The notes under the pieces: model-generated
Databases searched by the model: none
Told to the model about the DNA's origin: nothing
Seen by the model: the letters and a program-made list of their open reading frames with translations, nothing else
Program-made: the position numbers and the translations under genes
Shown here: positions 15,320 to 24,776 of the stretch, in pieces
How positions within the stretch are numbered: position 1 is the first letter of the stretch
Layout: the number at the start of each line of letters is the position of its first letter
NCBI GenBank assembly: GCA_022711315.1
Contig: JAKLFG010000027.1
Coordinates: 1-32,360, forward strand
DNA: 32,360 nt
DNA from: a bacterium
GTDB taxonomy: Bacteria; UBP6; UBA1177; JAKLFG01
Direction: 5' to 3'

Positions 15320-17029
15320 ATGGCCGAGAAACGGACAACACCCAAGAAGAAAAAACCGACCCCCTGCGGTGAGACGCCTTCAAAGAAGCGTTCTTCCGGC
15401 GAAGCGGCGGTGCGGGCGCGGGAGCTCGAACAGCTCGTCGCCGAACGGACGGCGGAACTCGAACGGCGGAACCGTCAGCTCGAAAAGGATATCCTCCTGC
15501 GGAAGGAGGCCGAAGAGGCGCTCCGCCGTTCGGAAGAACGGTATCGCATCTTGTCGGAACTGACGATGGATTCGGCGTCGAGCATTATGCTCCTGCCCGA
15601 CGGACGCTTTCATCGCGAATGGGTCGCCGACAAACTGTTCCGCGAGTACGGCTACGATCCCTCGGAAGTGGATACTCTTGAGAAGTGGATCGGCATGCTA
15701 CATCCCGACGACCGCGAGATGGCGAAAAAAGGATTTGCCGAGGTGCTCAGCGGCCGCACCGTTTCGCGGGAGGGACGCATCATCGATAAAAAAGGACAGC
15801 AACACTGGATCGTCAATACGATATATCCCCGTTTCGACGGCCACAGCCGCCGCGTCATCGGTTTCATCAGCGCGGTGCGCGAGATAACGGAACGGAAACA
15901 GATGCTCGACAGCATCCAGCGGATACAGAATCTCGACCGGCTTGCGGTCCTTTCGGGCGGCATCGCCCACGATTTCAACAACCTTCTTTCGGCGATGTTC
16001 GGGTATGTCGACATGGCGCGCACGGTGGCTACCGACGACCGCATGCGTCAATTGCTTGAAAAAGCGCTTCAAAGTTTCGACCGGGCGCGAGACCTTACTC
16101 AGCAGCTTCTCACCTTCGCAAAGGGGGGCATTCCGCACAAACGGATCGCGCCATTGGGGCCGGTGGTCCAGCACGCCGCCGAGTTCTCGCTGGCCGGTTC
16201 CACGGTCCGTTGTTGTTGCGATTTTCCCGGCGATCTGTGGCTTTGCGATTTCGATCAGAACCATATCGGACAGGTCGTTAGTAATCTTGTCCTCAACGCG
16301 AAAGAGGCGATGCCGCGCGGCGGTGTCATCGAGATGGCGGCGGAAAATCATGTCGTGGTCGCGGAGGATGATCCTTCACTTCGGAAGGGCAAGTACATAA
16401 AATTGACCGTACGGGATCGCGGGACCGGCATCGCTAAAGATGTTCTGCCGCGCATCTTCGATCCTTTTTTCACGACAAAACCGAAGGGAAGCGGGCTGGG
16501 ACTCGCCATTTCCCATTCGATCATCCGCAAACACGGCGGGCGTATCGATGCCGAATCGGAACCGGGCGTCGGCACCGTTTTCACCGTTTACCTGCCCGCG
16601 TCTGACGGTGAGACCTCTGCGGTGATCGCCGAACGCGAGCCGCTTCTCAAACGGAGCGGCAGGGTGCTGGTGATGGATGATGACGCCGCTATTCGGGACC
16701 TCGCGGTCGAAATGCTCTCTTCGCTCGGATTCACGGCGGTCGCCGTTCCGAACGGAAGCGAGGCGATCGAGCGTTACGCGGAAGAGATGCGATCCGGAAC
16801 GCCGTTCGACGCGGTATTGTTGGATCTCACCATGCCGGGCGACGTCGGCGGGGTGGATACCCTCGAAGCGTTGCGCGCCATCGATCCCGCGGTCGTTGCG
16901 GCGGCATCGAGCGGTTACTCGGAAGACCCCGTCATGGCCTCACCGGCGCAATATGGGTTCCGGGAAAGCCTGCGCAAGCCGTACCGCCTCCGCGATATGG
17001 CGGAACTCATGAGCAGACTTTTCGTATAA
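15320..17029 (+). CDS. Hybrid sensor histidine kinase (PAS-HisKA-HATPase-REC), HDFNN type
   Basis: 569-residue soluble hybrid kinase. A lysine-rich start and coiled coil (about 32-75) lead into a PAS domain (about 75-192), the HisKA helix with His217 in GGIAHDFNNLL, an HATPase domain with NLVLNAKEAM, RDRGTGI and GSGLGLA (about 310-425), and a C-terminal receiver domain (about 447-569) with acidic DDD near its start, phospho-acceptor Asp502 in LLDLTMPG, and the conserved Lys in LRKPYRL. No membrane segments. GAGGTG precedes the ATG. The close spacing to iorB suggests coexpression, so its signal could relate to redox or carbon flow, but this is inference. The kinase core closely parallels the kinase at 6790-8298. 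The gene ends three bases from the convergent phosphoesterase gene. Confidence 0.94.
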   Translation: MAEKRTTPKKKKPTPCGETPSKKRSSGEAAVRARELEQLVAERTAELERRNRQLEKDILLRKEAEEALRRSEERYRILSELTMDSASSIMLLPDGRFHREWVADKLFREYGYDPSEVDTLEKWIGMLHPDDREMAKKGFAEVLSGRTVSREGRIIDKKGQQHWIVNTIYPRFDGHSRRVIGFISAVREITERKQMLDSIQRIQNLDRLAVLSGGIAHDFNNLLSAMFGYVDMARTVATDDRMRQLLEKALQSFDRARDLTQQLLTFAKGGIPHKRIAPLGPVVQHAAEFSLAGSTVRCCCDFPGDLWLCDFDQNHIGQVVSNLVLNAKEAMPRGGVIEMAAENHVVVAEDDPSLRKGKYIKLTVRDRGTGIAKDVLPRIFDPFFTTKPKGSGLGLAISHSIIRKHGGRIDAESEPGVGTVFTVYLPASDGETSAVIAEREPLLKRSGRVLVMDDDAAIRDLAVEMLSSLGFTAVAVPNGSEAIERYAEEMRSGTPFDAVLLDLTMPGDVGGVDTLEALRAIDPAVVAAASSGYSEDPVMASPAQYGFRESLRKPYRLRDMAELMSRLFV

Positions 17030-17032
17030 CGA

Positions 17033-17599
17033 TCAGCCGACAAAAGGGAAATCGCGTTCATACGACCAGCGCTGTTGCTCGTGGTCGAGTTCGGTGACCC
17101 CCAACCCGGTCAGCAGGAAACGGCGGGGCAGTACCAGTTCTTCGGCGATCTTCCGCACTATCGGCAGATGAGCGGCATCCAGCGCGCCCGAAAGGGTACA
17201 GTGCGGGACCCACTGGTCGGTGCGGTAATAGGGGACGAGTGCACGGGCACAGCCTGCCGCCGCCGTATCGATCCGCCGGTGAAGGGCGCGGATGCGTCGT
17301 CCGGGGCGCACGGCGAGATAGGCGGTCATCCCGTCGAGGGTGAACAGGCCCAGATCGGTCAGTTCGATGCGTATCGGCGGGGTAGTGCGCGCTATCGCGG
17401 CGATATGCACGGCGGCGCGCTCTTTCCCACAGCCGGTGAAGATGGAAAAGGTCAGATGCGGCCGTGAGCCGGGGTATTCGTTCGCCCCGCAGGGAATGCC
17501 CGCTTTGCCGAGTCGATCCCAGAGGATGCGGACGTACGATTCCCCGCGTTGATCCATAAGGCCGATGACGGCGTAGGTGCGTGATGGTCGCAAGGGCAC
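17033..17599 (-). CDS. 2H phosphoesterase / LigT-like 2'-5' RNA ligase family protein
   Basis: 188 residues with two H-x-T-x motifs characteristic of 2H phosphoesterases: HLTF (about residues 47-50) and HCTL (about 132-135), placed in the usual two-lobed arrangement. Family members include 2',3'-cyclic phosphodiesterases, LigT/ThpR and YjcG-like proteins that act on cyclic phosphate ends of RNA or on nucleotide cyclic phosphates; the specific substrate here cannot be told. The start is GTG, supported by GGAGAG five bases upstream and a promoter behind it. It is transcribed divergently from the pil operon. Confidence 0.85.
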   Translation of the reverse strand: MPLRPSRTYAVIGLMDQRGESYVRILWDRLGKAGIPCGANEYPGSRPHLTFSIFTGCGKERAAVHIAAIARTTPPIRIELTDLGLFTLDGMTAYLAVRPGRRIRALHRRIDTAAAGCARALVPYYRTDQWVPHCTLSGALDAAHLPIVRKIAEELVLPRRFLLTGLGVTELDHEQQRWSYERDFPFVG

Positions 17600-17625
17600 G
17601 AGAGCTCTCCGGTCTGAACCGCGGA

Positions 17626-17654
17626 AGTATCTCTTGCCCGCGCGGTGAAATCAA
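17626..17654 (-). promoter_or_regulatory. Promoter of the 2H phosphoesterase gene
   Basis: On the minus strand TTGATT, exactly 17 bases, GATACT, with the -10 about 27 bases before the GTG. The spacer starts TCACCG and contains CGGGC, similar to the repeated promoter module of the 28.9-29.5 kb region. Confidence 0.6.
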
Positions 17655-17687
17655 TTTTTTCCCTGCCCGAAAAACGAAGTGGTTTTC

Positions 17688-17716
17688 TTGACTCGGGCTT
17701 GAGGGGCGAATATACT
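17688..17716 (+). promoter_or_regulatory. Promoter of the pil operon
   Basis: TTGACT, exactly 17 bases, TATACT, about 35 bases before pilB. It is a strong sigma-70-type element, the only one seen upstream of the long plus-strand run pilB to the Dabb gene. No convincing sigma-54 (GG-N10-GC) promoter was seen here although PilR is encoded in the operon. Confidence 0.75.
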
Positions 17717-17751
17717 CACCGCGAACTTGTGATAAGGCGGGGTGCCGCTCG

Positions 17752-19503
17752 ATGAATAATAGGCAACTGACCGGAATGCTTGTAAAACGCGGCATTCTGT
17801 CGCTTCCGGAACTCAAGAGCCTCGAGGAGAAGTCGCTCGAATCGGGGCAGGGGCTGAGAGACCTTCTGTTCAAAGAGGCTCGCATCGACGAGACTCAACT
17901 CGTCGATATGCTTTCGGAACAGTACAATGTGCCTAAAATAAGCGTCGCCGACCTTGAGATAGAGGCCGAGGTCATCTCGATACTCAATAAGCAGACCTGT
18001 CTGCGCTACAAAGTGGTGCCGATATCGCGTATCGGCAACACGCTGACCGTTGCGATGAGCGATCCTTCCAACATGAATGCGCAGGACGATATTAAATTCC
18101 TGACCGACTATAATGTCGAGGTGGTGGTCGCCTCCGAAAGCGAGATCATCGAGGCGATCGAGAAGTACTACGGCGCAATAGAGGCGCCCCAATCGAGTAG
18201 CGACGGCGGCGGCGATGCCGTTTTCAATCTCGACGAACTCCTCTCCGAGATGGAGGAGGTGCAGGTCGAGACCGGCGAGATGAAGGAGATGACCATCGAG
18301 GAGTCGATCCGCGAGGCGGGCGACGCGCCGGTGGTCAAATTGGTCAACATGATCGTGCTCGACGCGATCAAGAAGAAGGCCTCCGATATCCACGTCGAGC
18401 CCTACGAAAAGAGTTTCCGTATCCGCTTCCGCATCGACGGCGTGCTCTATGATGTGCTTCACCCGCCCAAACATATGCAGGATGCGATCGTCGCCCGCTT
18501 CAAGGTCATGTCGAATCTCGACATCGCCGAGAAACGGGTACCGCAGGACGGACGCATTAAAATCAAGATGGGCAAGGGACGTGAGATGGATTTCCGTGTT
18601 TCGGTCCTTCCCTGCATCTTCGGCGAAAAGACGGTTCTTCGTCTTTTGGATAAAAGCAACCTGCAGCTCGACATGACCAAGCTCGGCTTTTTCGAGGAAC
18701 AGTTGGAAGGGTTCAAAAACGCGATCCATCGGCCCTACGGCATGATACTGGTCACGGGACCCACCGGCTCGGGTAAGACCACGACGCTCTATTCGGCGCT
18801 TGCGGAACTCAATAAGACCGATGTCAACATTTCCACCGCCGAGGATCCGGTCGAGTTCAACCTCGAGGGTATCAATCAGGTCCCGATACGCGAACAGGTC
18901 GGGCTCACCTTCTCGGCGGCGCTCCGCTCCTTCCTGCGGCAGGACCCCGACATTATCATGGTCGGTGAGATCCGTGACTTCGAGACGGCGGAGATCGCGG
19001 TCAAAGCGGCGCTCACGGGCCACTTGGTCATGAGCACCCTCCACACCAACGATGCCCCCTCGACGATAACGCGACTGCTTAATATGGGTATCGAGAGTTT
19101 CCTGGTCACTTCCTCGCTCAACGTCATCGCGGCTCAGCGGCTTGGCAGAAAGGTCTGCCAGAAATGCAAAGAGGAGATACCGATCGAGAAAAGCGTCCTG
19201 AAAGAACTTCAGGTCACCGACCAGATGATCGCCGAGGTGTCGGGCGGCGTACCGCGCATATTCAAGGGCCGCGGTTGCGACGCCTGTTCCGGCTCCGGAT
19301 ACAAGGGGCGTATCGCGTTCTACGAGGTCCTGCTGATGAGCGATGTGATGAAAGAGGCGGTTCTCAACGGCGCCAGTTCGATGGAGCTGAAACAGACCGC
19401 CCTGCAGGATGGGATGAAGTCGATGCGCATGTGCGCCAATCTCCATATGTTGGCGGGGGTCACCTCGATGGACGAGGTCCTGCGCAACACGGCGCCCGAT
19501 TGA
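17752..19503 (+). CDS. pilB: Type IV pilus extension ATPase PilB
   Basis: Cytoplasmic hexameric motor that powers pilin polymerisation. The 583 residues show an N-terminal MshEN/GspE-type domain (about 1-150), then the secretion ATPase core: Walker A GPTGSGKTT (336-344), Asp box TAEDPVEFN, Walker B IIMVGEIRD, His box HLVMSTLHTNDAPST, and a zinc-binding tetracysteine, CQKC and CDAC about 30 residues apart. The start has AAGGCGGGG about nine bases upstream. Gene order with pilT and pilC directly following points to a pilus rather than a type II secretion system, where gspE is not followed by a retraction ATPase. Confidence 0.96.
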   Translation: MNNRQLTGMLVKRGILSLPELKSLEEKSLESGQGLRDLLFKEARIDETQLVDMLSEQYNVPKISVADLEIEAEVISILNKQTCLRYKVVPISRIGNTLTVAMSDPSNMNAQDDIKFLTDYNVEVVVASESEIIEAIEKYYGAIEAPQSSSDGGGDAVFNLDELLSEMEEVQVETGEMKEMTIEESIREAGDAPVVKLVNMIVLDAIKKKASDIHVEPYEKSFRIRFRIDGVLYDVLHPPKHMQDAIVARFKVMSNLDIAEKRVPQDGRIKIKMGKGREMDFRVSVLPCIFGEKTVLRLLDKSNLQLDMTKLGFFEEQLEGFKNAIHRPYGMILVTGPTGSGKTTTLYSALAELNKTDVNISTAEDPVEFNLEGINQVPIREQVGLTFSAALRSFLRQDPDIIMVGEIRDFETAEIAVKAALTGHLVMSTLHTNDAPSTITRLLNMGIESFLVTSSLNVIAAQRLGRKVCQKCKEEIPIEKSVLKELQVTDQMIAEVSGGVPRIFKGRGCDACSGSGYKGRIAFYEVLLMSDVMKEAVLNGASSMELKQTALQDGMKSMRMCANLHMLAGVTSMDEVLRNTAPD

Positions 19504-19529
19504 TGCATAAAAACCCGCGAGGTATATGA

Positions 19530-20612
19530 ATGGTCGATTCTTCCAGCGTATCGTTACAGGATCTGCTCACGCTGTTGATAGAACAAAACGCGTCGGATCT
19601 CCACATCACCTCGGGGAGCCCGCCGCAGTTGCGTATCGACGGTAATTTGCGACAGGTGAGCCTGCCGCCGCTATCGCCGACCGATACCAAGCGGCTCGCC
19701 TACAGCATCCTCACCGAACGCCAGAAAAAACAGTTCGAGGAGAACAACGAACTCGACCTTTCGTTCGGCGTCAAGAACCTCAGCCGTTTCCGCGCCAACA
19801 TCTTCATGCAGCGCGGCGCGGTCGCGGCGGCCATCCGCGTCATCCCCTATAAAATACTCGATTTTGCGACGCTGGGCCTGCCGGAAGTCGCCGAAGAGAT
19901 CGCCAAAAAACCGAAAGGTCTGGTGCTGGTCACCGGTCCGACCGGGAGCGGCAAATCGACGACGCTCGCCTCGATGATCGATTATATCAACCGCAACCGC
20001 AAGGGACACATCGTCACCATCGAGGATCCGATCGAGTTCATCCATACCCACAAGAACTGCATCGTCAACCAGCGCGAGGTCGGTTCCGACACCGCCTCGT
20101 TCGGCAAGGCGCTGCGCGTCATCCTGCGGCAGGACCCCGATGTGGTTCTCATCGGCGAGATCCGCGATATCGAGACGATGGAGACGGCGCTCGCGGTCTC
20201 AGAGACGGGCCACTTGTGCTTCGCGACGCTCCACACCAACAACACGATCGAAACGATCAACCGTATCATCGACATGTTCCCGGTCAACCAGCAGAGTCAG
20301 GTCCGCACCCAGCTCAGTTTCGTCCTGCAAGGGGTCTTGGCGCAGATACTGATACCCAAGAAATTCGGCGGCGGCCGCTCGATCTGCTGTGAGGTCATGG
20401 TGCCGACCCCGGCAGTACGCAACCTGATCCGCGAGAACAAACTTTCGCAGATATATTCCACCATGCAGTCGGGGCAGCGGGAGCATCATATGCAGACGAT
20501 GACGCAGGATCTGGTGCGGCTCGTTCAGAAGGATATCGTCAGCATGGAAGAGGCGCAGCAGGTGGCGCCGAATCTCGAGGAGTTCGTCAGTCTGCTGTCA
20601 AGGGCAAAATAA
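19530..20612 (+). CDS. pilT: Type IV pilus retraction ATPase PilT
   Basis: Hexameric motor for pilus disassembly and twitching. 360 residues with the short PilT N-terminal domain (LHITSGSPPQLRIDG), Walker A GPTGSGKST (136-144), Asp box IEDPIEF, Walker B VVLIGEIRD, His box HLCFATLHTN and the PilT-specific AIRNLIRE-type motif, here AVRNLIRENKLSQIYS, which separates it from PilB and from PilU. GAGG seven bases upstream supports the ATG. It lies 26 bases after pilB. Confidence 0.96.
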   Translation: MVDSSSVSLQDLLTLLIEQNASDLHITSGSPPQLRIDGNLRQVSLPPLSPTDTKRLAYSILTERQKKQFEENNELDLSFGVKNLSRFRANIFMQRGAVAAAIRVIPYKILDFATLGLPEVAEEIAKKPKGLVLVTGPTGSGKSTTLASMIDYINRNRKGHIVTIEDPIEFIHTHKNCIVNQREVGSDTASFGKALRVILRQDPDVVLIGEIRDIETMETALAVSETGHLCFATLHTNNTIETINRIIDMFPVNQQSQVRTQLSFVLQGVLAQILIPKKFGGGRSICCEVMVPTPAVRNLIRENKLSQIYSTMQSGQREHHMQTMTQDLVRLVQKDIVSMEEAQQVAPNLEEFVSLLSRAK

Positions 20613-20627
20613 CGGCGGGGGCAGAGC

Positions 20628-21824
20628 ATGGTCTATTTCAAGTATGTCGGCACCAACAAAAAAGGGGAGATCGTCAAGGGTGTTCTCGACGCCGACGACG
20701 AAAAGGCGGCGCGGCAGGCGTTATTTGCCCAGAATATCAAGGCCGACGAGATAAAAAAGGACTGGACCCGGATCGAACTGGGCGCTCAGAAAATCACGGC
20801 CAAGGATCTGGTCATCTTCACCCGGCAGTTCTCGACGATGATCAGCGCCGGGCTGTCCATCATACAGGCGCTCGATATCCTCGGCGCCAACGCCGAGAAT
20901 CCCTCTTTCCGTAGGGTGATCAGAAAGGTCAAGCAGGCGGTCGAAGAGGGAAAGTCGCTCTCGGATGCCCTACGCGACCACAACACCGTTTTTGACAATC
21001 TCTACGTGAATCTCGTCGCCGCGGGCGAGGTCGGCGGTATACTCGATACGATCCTCGACCGTTTGGCGACCTTCCTCGAGAAGAACGACAAGATCGTCAA
21101 GAAGATCAAGGGGGCGCTTTCCTATCCCATGATCGTTATGGTCGTGGTCATCGGCCTCATCGCGGTCATGATGGTCTTCGTCATACCGACCTTCGCCGGC
21201 ATGTTCCTGAGTCAGGGAAAGGAACTGCCCGGTCTGACCAGAATGATCGTCGATATCTCCGATTGGTTCCGGGCGAACATCGTTATTCTCGGCATTATAC
21301 TGGCCGGTATCGTCATCGGGTTCAAGGTGATCATGAGAAATCCGCAGGCGCAGTATACCTTCGATAAACTGGTGCTGGGGTCGCCGGTCTTCGGCGATCT
21401 GGTCAAGAAGACCGCGGTCGCCCGGTTCACCCGTACGCTCGGTACGCTACTTTCTTCAGGCGTTCCGCTGGTCGACGGGTTGCTGGTCGTTTCGTCGACC
21501 GCCGGCAATCTGATCATCGAGGGCGGTATCAAATATGTGCGCGATCGGGTCATCGAAGGACAGGACATGACCACACCGCTGGTTGCGGCGAAGATATTTC
21601 CCCCGATGGTCGTTTCGATGATCGGCGTCGGCGAGGCGACCGGCGCGATGGATACGATGCTTTCGAAGATCGCCGACTTCTACGACGACGAGGTCGATGC
21701 GGCGGTCGGCAACCTCACCTCGATGTTGGAGCCGATCATGATGGTCATCATCGGATCGGTCGTCGGCGTGGTCATGGTCGCGATGTATCTGCCGATGTTC
21801 AAGATGGGCGAAGCGGTCGGCTAG
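20628..21824 (+). CDS. pilC: Type IV pilus inner-membrane platform protein PilC
   Basis: Polytopic platform protein of the GspF/PilC family that couples the ATPases to the pilus. 398 residues: a short N-terminal domain (YKYVGTNKKGEIVKGVLDA-like start), then two GspF domains (about 65-190 and 265-390), each with the FTRxLGTLLxxGVPLxxxL-type segment, and three hydrophobic stretches (about 167-190, 220-240 and 370-390). Length and architecture are standard. Gap to pilT is 15 bases and to pilS two bases. Confidence 0.95.
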   Translation: MVYFKYVGTNKKGEIVKGVLDADDEKAARQALFAQNIKADEIKKDWTRIELGAQKITAKDLVIFTRQFSTMISAGLSIIQALDILGANAENPSFRRVIRKVKQAVEEGKSLSDALRDHNTVFDNLYVNLVAAGEVGGILDTILDRLATFLEKNDKIVKKIKGALSYPMIVMVVVIGLIAVMMVFVIPTFAGMFLSQGKELPGLTRMIVDISDWFRANIVILGIILAGIVIGFKVIMRNPQAQYTFDKLVLGSPVFGDLVKKTAVARFTRTLGTLLSSGVPLVDGLLVVSSTAGNLIIEGGIKYVRDRVIEGQDMTTPLVAAKIFPPMVVSMIGVGEATGAMDTMLSKIADFYDDEVDAAVGNLTSMLEPIMMVIIGSVVGVVMVAMYLPMFKMGEAVG

Positions 21825-21826
21825 GC

Positions 21827-23428
21827 ATGGATATCTTCCGCGCCGAGGACCTCCGGAAGAACCTCTATTCCTTCTTTATTATCCGTTTCTTTTTTCTTTC
21901 GGCGCTTTTTTTCGCCTTTTTCCTTTTTCCTTTCATCAATGAGCAGGCGGAACTCTTTTCTTTCCGCAACAAATTGCTTCTGGTCATCATCTTTCTTTTC
22001 ATACTCATCAATTTCGTTTCTTTGGTCGTCAACCGCGGACTTCGGCGGCAGGCGTGGTTGCGGATATTCGCCTATATGCAGTTCTTTCTGGAGCTCTTTT
22101 TCTGGATACTGGTCGCCTATCTGACCGGCGGGATATCCTCGCCCTACCTCTATGTCGTGGTGATCACCATTATGTACTCGGGCTTCATCCTCGACGAGAA
22201 GGGGGCCCTCTTTACGACCATCTCAAGCTTCTGTCTTCTCACGCTCATGGCTTTTTTCATCAAATCCTCGGTTCTTCCGATCATTTCGGTGGAGCTCATC
22301 GATCTCTATGCCCTCGCGTGGCCGCAGTTTTTTACCAAACTCTTCGTCTATCTTTTCTTTTTTTCGATAGCCGGCCTCATCGCGACGCGGGTCGCCCGCG
22401 CCATACAACGGGTCAATCGCGAACTGTTCGAGCGCGAGCTGATGTCGCAGGAACTCAAGACCCATTTCTATGCGATATTCAGTTCGCTTTCGATGGGCTT
22501 CATCATCACCCGCAACAAACGGTTGGTCTATGCCAATGATTTTGCCCATAAGACCTGCGTGCGGATCGAGGCTTTGATCGCGCAGGTGCTCGGCGCTCCG
22601 TATACCTACCTGAACTGGCTGGAGGTCCGTTGGGAAGGGCGGGTGCTTTATTACTCGGTTCAGCAGTATGTCGATAATCAGGAGGTGATCATCTTCTCCG
22701 ACGTCACCGAGATGCGTCTTCGGGAAGACGAGAACCGCCGCCGCGAGAAGATGGCGGCGATCGGACAGCTGACCGCATCGATAGCCCACGAAATAAAGAA
22801 TCCGATCGCAAGCCTCATCGGCGCGAGCGAGATCATGTTCTCCTCTTTTGAAACCGCCGATGAGGATACGAAACGACTCATGGACATCATCTCGCGGGAA
22901 GGGGCGCGGGTCAAAAAACTGCTCGACAGTCTTTTCACTTCGACCGAGGAGCGGCAACTTTCCCTGTCGGCCGTCAGCCTCAAAGCCCTTATCGAGGATA
23001 TCTGCAAGGTGTTCGCGATGTCCTATCCCGCGATACGGATAGACCTTTCTCTGGACGATGTCTCATTGGAAGGCGATGCCGACCGCCTGCGCGAGGTGTT
23101 CTGGAATCTTCTGCTCAACAGCATCGAGGCGATGAAGAAACAGGGGGTGCTTTCCATCCGCACCGAGCGTGGTGAATCGTCGGTGGCCATCGTTCTGCGC
23201 GATCGCGGCGGCGGGATACCGGTCGAGAACCTCGAGCGGATATTCGACCCCTTCTTTTCCACCAAAAAACGCGGCACCGGCCTAGGATTGGCGGTGGTTT
23301 ACAATGTCGTGAAAATGCATGGGGGCGCGGTGGGCGCACGGAATGTCGAAGGGGGCGCCGAATTCACGATAACCCTTCCGTATCGGCAGGAGGCGACGCA
23401 TGGACAAGACTCGGATACTCGTCGTTGA
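21827..23428 (+). CDS. pilS: PilS-type membrane sensor histidine kinase
   Basis: Sensor partner of PilR. The 533 residues start with about six hydrophobic segments within 1-190 (very Phe/Leu-rich, matching T-rich DNA), continue with a PAS-like domain (about 208-300), HisKA with phospho-acceptor His321 in IAHEIKNPIASL, and HATPase with NLLLNSIEAM, DRGGGIP and GTGLGLA. In Pseudomonas and Myxococcus, PilS controls pilin transcription through PilR, and can sense pilin in the membrane. The start lies two bases after the pilC stop and the 3' end overlaps pilR by 29 bases, so the pair is translationally coupled. Confidence 0.93.
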   Translation: MDIFRAEDLRKNLYSFFIIRFFFLSALFFAFFLFPFINEQAELFSFRNKLLLVIIFLFILINFVSLVVNRGLRRQAWLRIFAYMQFFLELFFWILVAYLTGGISSPYLYVVVITIMYSGFILDEKGALFTTISSFCLLTLMAFFIKSSVLPIISVELIDLYALAWPQFFTKLFVYLFFFSIAGLIATRVARAIQRVNRELFERELMSQELKTHFYAIFSSLSMGFIITRNKRLVYANDFAHKTCVRIEALIAQVLGAPYTYLNWLEVRWEGRVLYYSVQQYVDNQEVIIFSDVTEMRLREDENRRREKMAAIGQLTASIAHEIKNPIASLIGASEIMFSSFETADEDTKRLMDIISREGARVKKLLDSLFTSTEERQLSLSAVSLKALIEDICKVFAMSYPAIRIDLSLDDVSLEGDADRLREVFWNLLLNSIEAMKKQGVLSIRTERGESSVAIVLRDRGGGIPVENLERIFDPFFSTKKRGTGLGLAVVYNVVKMHGGAVGARNVEGGAEFTITLPYRQEATHGQDSDTRR

Positions 23429-24776
23429 CGACGAGCTCAGCATGCGGCAGTTCCTCGAGATCCTCCTGAAAAAGGAGGGCTACGAGGTCGCGACCGCCGA
23501 GAACGGCGGGGTGGCGCTGAACAAGCTGCAGAAGGATGATCATGCCGTCATCCTCATGGACTACAATATGCCTGAAAGCATCGACGGCATCGAACTCCTC
23601 AACAAGATCCGTCGTCTGCGGCCGATGAGTCAGGTCATCATCATCACCGCCTACGCATCGACCGAGCAGGCGATAAAGGCGATAGAACTGGGCGCGCTCG
23701 ACTATGTCAGCAAGCCCTTCAATGTCGCCGAGATAAAGGATATCGTCCGGCGCGCCGTCAACGAATACCATGCCAAGGCGCATACGGCGGGGGTCGCCGA
23801 TACCGGCGGAGGGACTGCGGGTCAGACCGCCATCGTGGCGGAGAGCCCGGCGATGAAAAAGGTCCTACAGTACGCCGCGCAGGTGGCGCCGACCGATTCG
23901 ATTGTGCTCATCACGGGGGAGAGCGGCGTCGGCAAGGAGATCGTCGCCCGTCATATCCACAACAACAGCGCCCGAAAGAACGGGCCGTGGTATCCGATAA
24001 ACTGCGGCGCGATACCGGAGAGCTTACAGGAGAGTGAGCTGTTCGGGTACGAAAAAGGCGCCTTCACCGGCGCCGACAAGGTGAAGCGGGGCTATTTCGA
24101 GGTGGTCGGCAATGGGACGCTGTTCCTCGACGAGATCGGGGAACTTTCGGAGAACATGCAGGTGCGGCTTCTTCGGGTCCTGCAGGAGCGTGTTTTCATG
24201 CGGGTCGGCGGCGTCGAGAAGCTGGAGACCCGCGCCCGTCTTATCGCGGCGACCAACCGCGATCTGCATAAAGAGGTTGAGCAAGGCCGCTTCCGCGAGG
24301 ATCTCTTTTTCCGTCTCAATGTATTTGAGATACATGTGCCGCCGCTGCGCGAACGACGCGAGGATATTCTGCCGTTGACCGCTCAGTTCATCGAGGAACT
24401 TTCGGCCCGGCTGGGACGCACCACCCGGCTTGAGGAGGCGGTGCAGCGGTTCCTCCTGCAGTACCCCTTCGCCGGTAATGTCCGGGAACTCCACAACATC
24501 ATAGAGCGCGCCTTCGTCCTCTCGACCGGTCCGGCGATCACGATGCAGGAGGTGTCGGTTCGCCGTCCCGCCGATCAGATCGACGGGCATATCGTGCTGA
24601 CCGAACCGGTCGATCTCGATACGATATTGGCCGATACCGAGCGGCGCTATATCGTCGCGGCGCTCGAGAAGGCGCATCGTAATCGTCACGAAGCGGCGAT
24701 ACTTCTCGGCATCACCGAACGGTCGCTCCGTTATCGCATGGACAAACTCGGCGTGAAGGATGGCGGCGATGCCTGA
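23400..24776 (+). CDS. pilR: PilR-type sigma-54-dependent response regulator
   Basis: NtrC-family activator of 458 residues. Receiver domain (about 4-120) with phospho-acceptor Asp54 in ILMDYNMP and Lys in YVSKPF; AAA+ domain (about 145-375) with Walker A GESGVGKE (173-180), the sigma-54 contact loop GAFTGA (220-225) and Walker B LFLDEIGEL; C-terminal Fis-type helix-turn-helix RHEAAILLGITERSLRYRM. GGAGG before the ATG lies within the pilS coding region. In known systems PilR turns on pilA from a -24/-12 promoter; no pilA is here, so its target lies elsewhere. Confidence 0.94.
   Translation: MDKTRILVVDDELSMRQFLEILLKKEGYEVATAENGGVALNKLQKDDHAVILMDYNMPESIDGIELLNKIRRLRPMSQVIIITAYASTEQAIKAIELGALDYVSKPFNVAEIKDIVRRAVNEYHAKAHTAGVADTGGGTAGQTAIVAESPAMKKVLQYAAQVAPTDSIVLITGESGVGKEIVARHIHNNSARKNGPWYPINCGAIPESLQESELFGYEKGAFTGADKVKRGYFEVVGNGTLFLDEIGELSENMQVRLLRVLQERVFMRVGGVEKLETRARLIAATNRDLHKEVEQGRFREDLFFRLNVFEIHVPPLRERREDILPLTAQFIEELSARLGRTTRLEEAVQRFLLQYPFAGNVRELHNIIERAFVLSTGPAITMQEVSVRRPADQIDGHIVLTEPVDLDTILADTERRYIVAALEKAHRNRHEAAILLGITERSLRYRMDKLGVKDGGDA

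Noticed and set aside
17600..17751. Sigma-54 promoter before pilB
   Set aside because: No GG-N10-GC pair with the usual TGGCAC/TTGC context is visible; a near-consensus sigma-70-type promoter explains expression.
17716..19446. A 576-codon open frame on the minus strand opposite pilB
   Set aside because: Shadow of pilB, which has all Walker, Asp, His and zinc motifs.
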